DNA of 5,969 bases from Caldisericales bacterium (GTDB lineage Bacteria; Caldisericota; Caldisericia; Caldisericales; Caldisericaceae). The position numbers and the translations under genes are program-made. Location of the stretch: positions 1 to 5,969 of the forward strand of contig WFSP01000003.1 in the NCBI GenBank assembly GCA_015485995.1, written 5' to 3'. The notes beneath the pieces are model-generated. The model was given only the letters and a program-made list of their open reading frames with translations, was not told the DNA's origin and searched no databases. Positions 1 to 5,796 of this stretch are shown here, piece after piece. The first letter of the stretch is position 1; each line of letters starts with the position of its first letter.

Positions 1-62
1 TAAATCAAAATGGAAATTAAGTTATTATTTTTCTCAATCGTTATACGGAAAGCGAGGTAAAT

Positions 63-1433
63 ATGGAACGAATTAGAGAGCTTGTGAAAAGGAAAGACGT
101 GGATTACATAGAGATTCGTAGTGAAGAGGGCGTGAAAACTGATATTGTAATTCGTGGAAAGACAGTGGAAACCGTAAAACAAGGAAGATTTATCGGCGGA
201 AATGTCCGTGTACTTGTTGGTGGCGTATGGGGGTTTGTATACTTTACAAATCTTGATAATCTCGGAGAGAAAGTAAACGAAACAATAGAACAGGCAGAAA
301 CCTTAAAAGGGCTTGTGAAGGAAAAATCCGGACTTGGTTTTTCGCCCTCCCTGGGAAAATTTATTAAAGCTGATATTAAAAATGACCCCTATGATGTGCC
401 CCTCTCTGAAAAGGTAAAACTTTTTAATCATTACAGCGATGTTGCTCTTTCATTAGGGCGTAACATTGTATCCACCGTTGTTTCTTATTCGGATACAAAA
501 AAGAAAGTATATTTTGCAAATTCGGAAGGCACGTACATAGAAAAGGAGCTACTTGATATCGGTGGGTACATAGTTCCTGTGGCAAGCAACGGAAAAACCT
601 TACAGAGAACGATAATGCCCTTTGGAAGTAGTAGTGACTATTCTGTGACAGGAAATCTTGATGAAAAAATTAAAGAGCGCGCAGAGCTTGCGGAGAAATT
701 GCTTACAGCGGAAAAAATGATGGGTGGGGAGTATCCTGTTATTGTTGACCCGCATCTCGGAGGAGTATTTATTCATGAGGCGTTTGGGCACTTAAGCGAA
801 GCAGATTTCATATATGAAGACGAGCGGATGAGAAGCATTATGAAAATTGGGAATAAGATTGGTTCTGATATCTTAAACGTATTTGATACCGGAGATATTC
901 CCGGCCTAAGGGGAGCTTTACGCTACGATGATGAAGGTGTCGAGGCTAAAAAAGTATATCTTATAAAAGAGGGGATTTTAAGCGGGCATTTACATTCAAG
1001 AGAAACTGCATATAAAATGAAGGAAGAGCCTACTGGTAATGGGCGTGCCATAAATTATAAATTCCCTCCTATTCCGCGAATGAGAACAACTTGCATTGAA
1101 AAAGGTACTGATAAGTTTGAAAACTTTGTTAAGGATATTAAGAAAGGGGTATATGCAAAGGGTTCATTTGGAGGGCAAACAAACGGCGAACTTTTTACAT
1201 TTGTTTCAGAGGAAGCGTATTTAATTGAAAATGGCAAAATTACGAAACTTTTGAAGGACGTTTCTTTATCCGGCAATGTGTTCGAAACATTGAAGAATAT
1301 CGTAGGTGTTGGAGAGGATTTTGAGATAAGAGACACAGGAGGCGGGTGCGGTAAAAATGGTCAATTTCCTTTGCCTGTAAGTCACGGAGCACCTCATATT
1401 TATATCAAAAAAGCAATCATTGGAGGAAAATAA
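63..1433 (+). CDS. tldD: TldD family zinc metallopeptidase, catalytic subunit
   Basis: This is the catalytic half of the TldD/TldE cytosolic metallopeptidase. In E. coli that complex trims leader or unfolded peptides, as in microcin B17 maturation and CcdA turnover; the native substrate here is unknown. The 456-residue product is close to the usual family length (about 450-480). The family signature HEAFGHLSEAD is present, with HExxxH at H238, E239 and H243. The glycine-rich C-terminal segment GGGCGKNGQ supplies C429, the expected third metal ligand, and a conserved GGQTNGELF block begins at G370. Residues 1 to about 200 form the N-terminal domain, and the metal-binding domain follows. There is no signal peptide or membrane segment. 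The start is ATG 63 with GAGG at 54-57; no ATG, GTG or TTG lies in frame between it and the upstream in-frame stop at 16-18. The stop overlaps the tldE start (TAATG). No clear promoter is visible in the first 62 bases, so transcription may begin outside the window. Confidence 0.95.
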   Translation: MERIRELVKRKDVDYIEIRSEEGVKTDIVIRGKTVETVKQGRFIGGNVRVLVGGVWGFVYFTNLDNLGEKVNETIEQAETLKGLVKEKSGLGFSPSLGKFIKADIKNDPYDVPLSEKVKLFNHYSDVALSLGRNIVSTVVSYSDTKKKVYFANSEGTYIEKELLDIGGYIVPVASNGKTLQRTIMPFGSSSDYSVTGNLDEKIKERAELAEKLLTAEKMMGGEYPVIVDPHLGGVFIHEAFGHLSEADFIYEDERMRSIMKIGNKIGSDILNVFDTGDIPGLRGALRYDDEGVEAKKVYLIKEGILSGHLHSRETAYKMKEEPTGNGRAINYKFPPIPRMRTTCIEKGTDKFENFVKDIKKGVYAKGSFGGQTNGELFTFVSEEAYLIENGKITKLLKDVSLSGNVFETLKNIVGVGEDFEIRDTGGGCGKNGQFPLPVSHGAPHIYIKKAIIGGK

Positions 1434-2725
1434 TGAGAGATAAATTTATAAAGCTCGTTAAAGCGCGAGATGCTTATGGAGAACTGTTTCTTATAAAAAA
1501 TAAACATTTTAGCGTAAACTTTGAGAACAACAAGTTTAAAAGTGTTGAGGAGGGGGAAACAGAAGGATTTGCCGTGAGAGTCAAAGAAGGCGGGAAGGTT
1601 GGATTCTCATATGCGGAGAAAAACGGGGGAATTGAAGAAGTGGTAAAAAGTGCATTAGATACGGCAAGATTTGGGGAAGTTGTTGATTTTAATTTTGCTA
1701 AAAATAATGCTCTGCCCAATGTTAAATGTTTTGATGAAAAAATTGTAAATGAGAGTAGAGATGATGCTATTCATACTGGTGAAGAGCTTGTAGATTTTAT
1801 CAGATCCCTAAAGAATGGAATTAAAGCAGGATTCTCTATCAACAGGAACGTGATTCATCAAGAAGTAATAACTACCGAGGGATTTAATAATAACTTTGAC
1901 AAAACCGTAAAGGTAATTTCAGCCGGTGGGTTTTATGCGGAGGAAGGTAATTTTCTTGAAGTTTATGCTTCCCAATCCCGTTCTTTGAATGATACGTTTG
2001 ATTTGGAAACTCTTAGAGAGAAGATAAAAACTGATATCCTGGCTTCTGATCGGACAGCTAATATATCATCCGGTAAATATCCGTTAATCTTTACTCCATT
2101 TAGTGTAAATAGTCTTTTAACGCCACTTATGTCAGCCCTAAACGGTAAAAATGTTTTAAGAGGATATTCACTTCTTAAGGGAAAGCTGTCGCAAGAAATT
2201 TTCTCTCCCAATCTCACCATAGTGGATAACCCGCTTTTAAGTGGTGGGGCATACTCTGAACCTTTTGATGATGAAGGAATGCCTACGCACAGGAAGGAAC
2301 TTATTGCGAAGGGGGTGTTAAGCAATTTTCTCTCGGATCTTTACACCTCCTCAAAGTTAAAAATTGCTTCTGGCAATGCTTCAAGAGGTATTTCTTCTCC
2401 ACCAATTCCTTCCTCGAGCAACATTATAATCAAACCTGGAGAAGTTGCCGTAAAAAATATGCTTAATACAGAAAGAGGCATCCTTGTTGAAAGCTTAATG
2501 GGTGTTTCTATGGGCAACGTTATGGGGGGCGAAGTAAGTGGAAACATAGAACTTGGGTTTTTAGTTGAGAAGGGAAAAATTGTAGGCAGAGTTAAAAATG
2601 CAATGATAAGCTTAAATGTTTTTGATGCACTGAAAGACATAGCGTTGTCTAAAGAAAACGTCTGGGTTGATAAATATATTTCACCGTATTTCTATATTCC
2701 AAATATCTCGGTGTCTGCAAAATAA
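1433..2725 (+). CDS. tldE: TldE/PmbA family protein, non-catalytic partner of TldD
   Basis: This 430-residue homologue of TldD is probably the partner subunit of a TldD/TldE heterodimer, in which only TldD binds metal (known for the E. coli complex). The family block PFDDEGMPTHR starts at P277 and is followed by a GVLSNFLSDLYTS-like stretch and the SGNASRG segment. The region corresponding to the TldD metal site (about residues 221-239, starting TPFSVNSLL) has no HExxxH, and the C-terminus has no GGGCG ligand segment, as expected for PmbA/TldE. The start ATG 1433 shares its A with the tldD stop codon, and GGAGG at 1422-1426 lies inside the tldD 3' end, so the two are translationally coupled and should be made in similar amounts. 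A hairpin terminator follows directly after the stop. The protein is soluble, with no export signal. The alternative name is pmbA. Confidence 0.93.
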   Translation: MRDKFIKLVKARDAYGELFLIKNKHFSVNFENNKFKSVEEGETEGFAVRVKEGGKVGFSYAEKNGGIEEVVKSALDTARFGEVVDFNFAKNNALPNVKCFDEKIVNESRDDAIHTGEELVDFIRSLKNGIKAGFSINRNVIHQEVITTEGFNNNFDKTVKVISAGGFYAEEGNFLEVYASQSRSLNDTFDLETLREKIKTDILASDRTANISSGKYPLIFTPFSVNSLLTPLMSALNGKNVLRGYSLLKGKLSQEIFSPNLTIVDNPLLSGGAYSEPFDDEGMPTHRKELIAKGVLSNFLSDLYTSSKLKIASGNASRGISSPPIPSSSNIIIKPGEVAVKNMLNTERGILVESLMGVSMGNVMGGEVSGNIELGFLVEKGKIVGRVKNAMISLNVFDALKDIALSKENVWVDKYISPYFYIPNISVSAK

Positions 2726-2757
2726 TAAAGCGGGCTTATGGCCCGCTTTATTTACTT
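2726..2757. terminator. Bidirectional intrinsic terminator between tldE and hsp20
   Basis: Bases 2726-2735 (TAAAGCGGGC) pair perfectly with 2741-2750 around a 5-base loop. Because the stem has A/T at its outer ends, both strands read a GC-rich core followed by T-rich sequence (TTTATTTACTT on +, TTTATTATTTT on -). It starts one base after the tldE stop and lies one base beyond the hsp20 stop, so one element serves both convergent genes. Confidence 0.88.
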
Positions 2758-3234
2758 CAACGTAATCTCTTTTACTTTTTTTGCCGGTTTTATTTTTGGT
2801 GCTGTTATTTCAAGCACCCAGTTTTCAAATTTTGCGTTGGCCTTTTCCGGATCTACTTCGGCAGGAAGGGGTATAACTCTGCTAAATTTACCGTAGCTTC
2901 TTTCTTCCCTGTAGTAAGTTTCATTTTCCTCTTTTTTTTCTTTTTTAATTTCCCCTGAGATAGATACACTTCCAGAGTCAACTTTAATTTTAAGATTCTT
3001 CTTGTCTACGCCCGGTAAATCTGCCCTAATAACAATTTCTTTTTCTCTGTCTATAACATCTACTGCAGGCCCCCAAAATGTTGTTGCTTCAAAGGGCATA
3101 ATTTCTTCCTTTCCTTTTCTTTTTGCGGAAGTTGGCAATGCACGCTGTCTGCCTGCTCTCCAGAAGTCGCTAAACAAGCTGTCAATTTCTTCTTCAAGCT
3201 TTCTTACTTCTTCAAAAGGATCCCAAACTGCCAT
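2752..3234 (-). CDS. Small heat-shock protein, Hsp20/alpha-crystallin family
   Basis: This is an ATP-independent holdase chaperone of 160 residues, a typical length for the family. Residues 1 to about 55 form a variable N-terminal arm (MAVWDPFEEVRKLEEEIDSL). The alpha-crystallin domain spans about 57-147 and includes the RADLPGV turn (70-76), the strand SVSISGE, the YYREERSYGKFSRVIPLP dimerisation-loop region (107-124) and the strand before the tail. The tail ends EITLK, whose ITL (157-159) resembles the I-x-I/V motif that docks subunits into oligomers. One oddity is Trp139 (TGG) where the family normally has Gly in the (N/G)-G-V-L motif. The start is ATG at 3234-3232; an in-frame GTG three codons upstream (3243-3241) is part of the ribosome binding site and is rejected. 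The gene is convergent with tldDE, divergent from arsR, and has its own promoter. An A8 run and an A6 run in the Lys/Glu-rich segment (about residues 97-104) are intact in frame. Confidence 0.95.
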   Translation of the reverse strand: MAVWDPFEEVRKLEEEIDSLFSDFWRAGRQRALPTSAKRKGKEEIMPFEATTFWGPAVDVIDREKEIVIRADLPGVDKKNLKIKVDSGSVSISGEIKKEKKEENETYYREERSYGKFSRVIPLPAEVDPEKANAKFENWVLEITAPKIKPAKKVKEITLK

Positions 3235-3238
3235 ACAT

Positions 3239-3250
3239 ATCACCTCCTTC
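3239..3250 (-). promoter_or_regulatory. Ribosome binding site of hsp20
   Basis: On the minus strand this reads GAAGGAGGTGAT, an almost complete complement of the 16S rRNA 3' end. GGAGG at 3247-3243 is 8 bases upstream of ATG 3234. The in-frame GTG at 3243-3241 lies inside this element, which settles the start three codons further in. Confidence 0.9.
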
Positions 3251-3272
3251 TCATTTTCTGAATTTCAATTAT

Positions 3273-3300
3273 ATTATAAAAATTTTTTTAGATTAGTCAA
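3273..3300 (-). promoter_or_regulatory. Sigma70-type promoter of hsp20
   Basis: On the minus strand TTGACT (3300-3295) is separated by 16 bp from a perfect TATAAT (3278-3273). The expected start point is near 3266, which leaves a leader of about 30 bases containing the ribosome binding site. The -35 box overlaps by two bases a 16-bp palindrome at 3299-3314. No CIRCE-type inverted repeat is present, so a vegetative sigma factor plus another regulator is the simplest reading. Confidence 0.8.
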
Positions 3301-3314
3301 GGGTATATACCCTT
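3299..3314. promoter_or_regulatory. 16-bp perfect palindrome, candidate operator at the hsp20 promoter
   Basis: AAGGGTATATACCCTT is its own reverse complement and overlaps the first two bases of the hsp20 -35 box. It has no T-run on either side that would make it a terminator, and its position fits a dimeric DNA-binding protein acting on hsp20. The regulator is unknown. The size and GGG/CCC arms do not match CIRCE. Confidence 0.5.
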
Positions 3315-3330
3315 TATATATAGGAGTTAT

Positions 3331-3390
3331 ATGGCTAAATTATTTTTTAATTTATCAGTTATTTTTGTATTAAAATATTATAGTATTTAA
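3331..3390 (+). CDS. Candidate 19-residue hydrophobic small ORF
   Basis: An ATG at 3331 preceded by AGGAG (3322-3326, 4-base spacing) opens a frame for MAKLFFNLSVIFVLKYYSI and then TAA. The peptide is hydrophobic with basic residues near both ends, as in tiny membrane peptides or leader peptides. No convincing + strand promoter is visible just upstream, the composition is very AT-rich, and a frame this short arises easily by chance. It lies between the two divergent promoters. I list it only as a possibility. Confidence 0.15.
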   Translation: MAKLFFNLSVIFVLKYYSI

Positions 3391-3394
3391 GGTG

Positions 3395-3422
3395 TTGACT
3401 TTAATTCATATAATTATATAAT
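3395..3422 (+). promoter_or_regulatory. Sigma70-type promoter of the arsR-flavoenzyme operon
   Basis: TTGACT (3395-3400), a 16-bp spacer and a perfect TATAAT (3417-3422) predict a start near 3429. This leaves a leader of about 29 bases before the TTG start of the repressor gene. The hexamers and spacing are identical to those of the divergent hsp20 promoter. The -10 box lies in the middle of a 24-bp dyad, so a bound repressor would directly block polymerase. Confidence 0.82.
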
Positions 3423-3429
3423 CATATGA
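3406..3429 (+). promoter_or_regulatory. 24-bp near-perfect palindrome, likely ArsR operator
   Basis: The dyad is centred between 3417 and 3418. Eleven of twelve base pairs match; only 3412 (A) against 3423 (C) fails. The outer arms are TCATAT (3406-3411) and ATATGA (3424-3429), and the inner ten bases are fully self-complementary. It covers the -10 box of the promoter and the probable start point. A 12-2-12-like AT-rich imperfect palindrome over the promoter is the usual operator form of ArsR/SmtB repressors, so autoregulation by the adjacent gene is the natural inference. Confidence 0.65.
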
Positions 3430-3444
3430 GAATTTGAGCATATG

Positions 3445-3460
3445 AAAGGAGAAAACTTTG
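3445..3460 (+). promoter_or_regulatory. Ribosome binding site and TTG start of the arsR-type gene
   Basis: AAAGGAG at 3445-3451 is 6 bases upstream of TTG 3458-3460. No ATG occurs in frame near the 5' end of the gene; the first nearby ATG (3474) is out of frame. This supports the TTG as the true start. Confidence 0.8.
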
Positions 3461-3778
3461 AGTAAGTTAAAAAATGAAACAAAATTGAAGTATGTTGATT
3501 ATGTTAAATTAAGCAGATTTTTTTCTGTATTTTCCGATCCAACGCGAATTAAAATTATTGCCTATTTGTTAGATGAACCAGTGCCGAGTTGTGTTAATAA
3601 GATTGCGAGTAGTATTGGCATGAATCAACCAGCTATTTCTCAACAAATGCGTATTTTACGCAATGCAGGCCTTGTTGAGGCAAGGAGAGAAGGGAAATTT
3701 ATTCGCTATTCAGTAAGCGATAGTCATGTAATTGAAATATTAAAAGTAGGTATTTCACATATAAGAGGAGGCGAATAA
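3458..3778 (+). CDS. ArsR/SmtB family winged-helix transcriptional repressor
   Basis: This 106-residue dimeric winged-helix repressor probably controls its own promoter and the flavoenzyme gene behind it. The family pattern is clear: FFSVFSDPTRIKIIAYLL (21-38), helices leading to the recognition helix around NQPAISQQMRILRNAGLV (56-73), and the wing ARREGKFIRYSVS (75-87). The only cysteine, C45, sits where ArsR has the first Cys of its CVC metal motif, so a classical arsenic thiolate site is absent. The last helix carries D88-x-H90-x10-H101, the spacing of the SmtB/CzrA alpha-5 zinc site. The fourth ligand position (104) is Gly, and the C-terminal E106 is a possible substitute. Such D-x-H patterns can also be vestigial, so the inducer could be a metal or something else. 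The TTG start has a good ribosome binding site. The stop overlaps the next ATG (TAATG), which implies coupled expression. Confidence 0.93.
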   Translation: MSKLKNETKLKYVDYVKLSRFFSVFSDPTRIKIIAYLLDEPVPSCVNKIASSIGMNQPAISQQMRILRNAGLVEARREGKFIRYSVSDSHVIEILKVGISHIRGGE

Positions 3779-5700
3779 TGAACTATAAAGATTTGTTTTC
3801 TGAGATTAGGATGGGAAGCCTTACTTTGAAGAACCGTATCATTTTTCCACCTATCTCAACCAATTTTGCATCAACTGTGGGTGAGGTTACCCCCCAGTTT
3901 ATTTATCACTATGCCAGGCGAGCCAAGGGCGGAGCCGCAGTTATTACTTTGGAGAATATGTGTATAAAATTTCCTGATGCTCGCCATGGAGCAACGCAAC
4001 CGCGTATTGATGACGACAGGTTTATTCCGGGATTAAGTTTATTGGCTTATGAAGTTCATAAATATGGGTCTTTGGCATTTATGGAATTAACACATCCTGG
4101 TTTATTCTCGGAATTAAATCATTCTGAAGGTAGAACACCGTTGGCTCCATCAGATGTAGATTTACGTAAAGATCATTTACACCCGCATGTGCTTAGTGAT
4201 GAAGAAATTAAAGAAATAGTGGAAATTTTTGCACAGGCTGCTTTGCGCGCTAAAAAAGCATATTTTGATGGTATTGAAATTGAAGCTGCTCATGCACTAC
4301 TTGTCAATCAATTTCTTTCTCCTATTGCAAATAAAAGGACTGATAAGTTTGGAGGCTCTTTAGAAAATAGAGTCAGGTTTGCTGGAATGATTATTGACAG
4401 GATTAAACGGCTTTGTGGAAATAATTTTACTGTAACAGCACGCCTCGGTGTTATTGATTATGTATCAGGTGGGATAGACATTAAAGAGGGAGTTAAGATT
4501 GCAAAGGCTTTTGAAGAAATGGGCTATGCTGCTGTGCATGCAGATATAGGATTTGGAAATAAAGAATATAGATTAGAGCCTATGCAGTACGATGAAGCAT
4601 GGAGGACAAATTATGCGGAAGCTTTAGAAAAAGAAGGAGTGAAGATTCCGGTGGTTGCTGTTGGTATGATTCGAAATCCCTCAGTTGCTAATGAAATTAT
4701 TGGTTCCGGTGAAGCAGACCTTGTTGCTTTGGGAAGAACGTTAATAGCGGATCCTGACTGGCCGATAAAAGCCGAAACCGGAAGAGAAAAAGAAATAAAA
4801 CGGTGTATAGGATGCAGTGAATGCATAAAAGCAAGGCATGATGAGGGAACAGGCTTACGCTGTGGCGTAAATCCTAATGTTGGTAAAACGGAAAGTGCTG
4901 ATTTGATTAGTTTGCCGATTAAGAAAAAGAGGGTATTAGTGGTAGGTGCCGGGCCTGCAGGGCTTGAAGCGGCAGTCACTTTAGCACAGCGTGGGCATTC
5001 TGTTGAGGTATGGGATAAAAATTCTTACATTGGCGGTGACTTATATCTTGCCTCGATTCCTCCCGGAAAAGATAAGTTAAAATGGCTTATAGAATACTAT
5101 GAGTATATGGTTAAAAAGTATAATATAGTGGTTAAAACTGGTAAAATTGCAAATGAGAGCAATATAGAACGGTTTTCTCCTGATGTCGTGATATTTGCTT
5201 ATGGGTCGGATATCTTAATTCCTCCCATAAAGGGGATTAATAATTCTAATTCGGTTACTTTTAAGGACGTGCTTACAAATAAAATTGTAATAAGCGGAAA
5301 AAATGTTGTTGTTGGTGGAGGTGGATTAGTAGGATGTGAAACTGCGTTGTACCTTTCCAAAATGGGTAATAAGGTAACTATAGTTGAAATGTTGCCGGAT
5401 ATTGCTTTGGGCATGGAAACTCTTAGTAGAAATTATTTGCTTAGAGAGATAAAAGAAAATAACATCACTGTTATGTTAAATTCTCCTGTAAAAGAAATTA
5501 AAGAGCGATCTGTGGTAGCAGGAGACGGAAAAGAAATTCAGTCAGATTACTTTGTAGTGGCTTTCGGTGGAAAACCTAATCACAAACTTTATGATGAAAT
5601 GCGAATAAAATATGAATCTTACTTAATTGGCGATGCTATAAGCGCAAGAAAAATTATTGATGCAGTGAGAGAAGGTTACACGATTGCAAAAACAGTGTAG
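3778..5700 (+). CDS. Old yellow enzyme-like FMN/4Fe-4S/FAD oxidoreductase (NADH:flavin oxidoreductase, dienoyl-CoA reductase/TMADH superfamily)
   Basis: This 640-residue cytosolic flavoenzyme has three parts. An FMN-binding TIM barrel (about 1-340) contains LKNRIIFPP near the N-terminus, an LTHPG segment (104-108), R222 and a phosphate-binding GR before IADPDWP. The 4Fe-4S cluster site is C343, C346, C349 and C362. The C-terminal half has an FAD Rossmann motif VGAGPAGLEAA (G390, G392, G395), a nucleotide motif GGGGLVG (513-519) with E537 after the second strand, suggesting NADH, and a closing IGDA (D619) that contacts FAD. By family, electrons pass from NADH via FAD and the cluster to FMN, which reduces an activated C=C bond, or run in reverse as in amine dehydrogenases. 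The usual HxxH motif reads E169-A-A-H172. Cluster spacing matches trimethylamine dehydrogenase, but its flavin-linking Cys30 is absent. FadH, BaiCD/BaiH and enoate reductase are architectural relatives; the substrate is not identifiable. AGGAGG at 3766-3771 precedes the ATG by 6 bases. Confidence 0.9.
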   Translation: MNYKDLFSEIRMGSLTLKNRIIFPPISTNFASTVGEVTPQFIYHYARRAKGGAAVITLENMCIKFPDARHGATQPRIDDDRFIPGLSLLAYEVHKYGSLAFMELTHPGLFSELNHSEGRTPLAPSDVDLRKDHLHPHVLSDEEIKEIVEIFAQAALRAKKAYFDGIEIEAAHALLVNQFLSPIANKRTDKFGGSLENRVRFAGMIIDRIKRLCGNNFTVTARLGVIDYVSGGIDIKEGVKIAKAFEEMGYAAVHADIGFGNKEYRLEPMQYDEAWRTNYAEALEKEGVKIPVVAVGMIRNPSVANEIIGSGEADLVALGRTLIADPDWPIKAETGREKEIKRCIGCSECIKARHDEGTGLRCGVNPNVGKTESADLISLPIKKKRVLVVGAGPAGLEAAVTLAQRGHSVEVWDKNSYIGGDLYLASIPPGKDKLKWLIEYYEYMVKKYNIVVKTGKIANESNIERFSPDVVIFAYGSDILIPPIKGINNSNSVTFKDVLTNKIVISGKNVVVGGGGLVGCETALYLSKMGNKVTIVEMLPDIALGMETLSRNYLLREIKENNITVMLNSPVKEIKERSVVAGDGKEIQSDYFVVAFGGKPNHKLYDEMRIKYESYLIGDAISARKIIDAVREGYTIAKTV

Positions 5701-5722
5701 TTTATAATCTATTTTGCTTTTT

Positions 5723-5757
5723 ACGGGCAGCTGACTTGTTCATTTGCCCGTTTTTTT
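5723..5757 (+). terminator. Intrinsic terminator after the flavoenzyme gene
   Basis: ACGGGCA (5723-5729) pairs with TGCCCGT (5745-5751) around a 15-base loop, followed immediately by a run of seven T (5751-5757). It lies 22 bases past the stop codon and closes the arsR-flavoenzyme operon. Confidence 0.88.
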
Positions 5758-5796
5758 ATTTAATGGTAAACTGTTTTTAAAAATTGGAGGCCATAG

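Noticed and set aside
1..76. A reading frame open from the window edge (starting at base 2) that runs to TAG at 74-76, possibly the end of an upstream gene.
   Set aside because: Its 24 codons show no recognisable motif, it would overlap tldD by 14 bases, and stops in the other two frames at 1-3 and 16-18 are equally good candidates for an upstream gene end.
2931..2946. A8 and A6 runs in the hsp20 coding strand as a programmed frameshift site.
   Set aside because: The frame continues into a complete alpha-crystallin domain and proper C-terminus; no stop or second product is implied in either shifted frame by recognisable sequence.
3235..3243. A longer hsp20 start at GTG 3243, adding three residues.
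   Set aside because: The GTG is part of the GGAGGTGAT ribosome binding site; ATG 3234 has ideal spacing and gives the typical MAVWDPF start.
3002..3373. A 123-codon open frame on the + strand antisense to hsp20.
   Set aside because: It is a shadow of a well-supported Hsp20 gene, has low-complexity Ser/Phe-rich sequence and runs through the divergent promoter region.
3235..3457. A CIRCE element (HrcA operator) for hsp20.
   Set aside because: No TTAGCACTC-type inverted repeat with a 9-base spacer is present in the region.
3442..3465. A seven-codon frame (ATG 3442) overlapping the arsR start, as a possible upstream control peptide.
   Set aside because: It has no ribosome binding site of its own and contains the arsR Shine-Dalgarno; it is explained by chance.
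3778..5700. Identification as trimethylamine dehydrogenase, FadH or a bile-acid BaiCD/BaiH enzyme.
   Set aside because: The TMADH Cys30 counterpart is missing, the FadH cysteine spacing and catalytic His near 252 are not matched, and the HxxH motif differs; only superfamily membership is supported.
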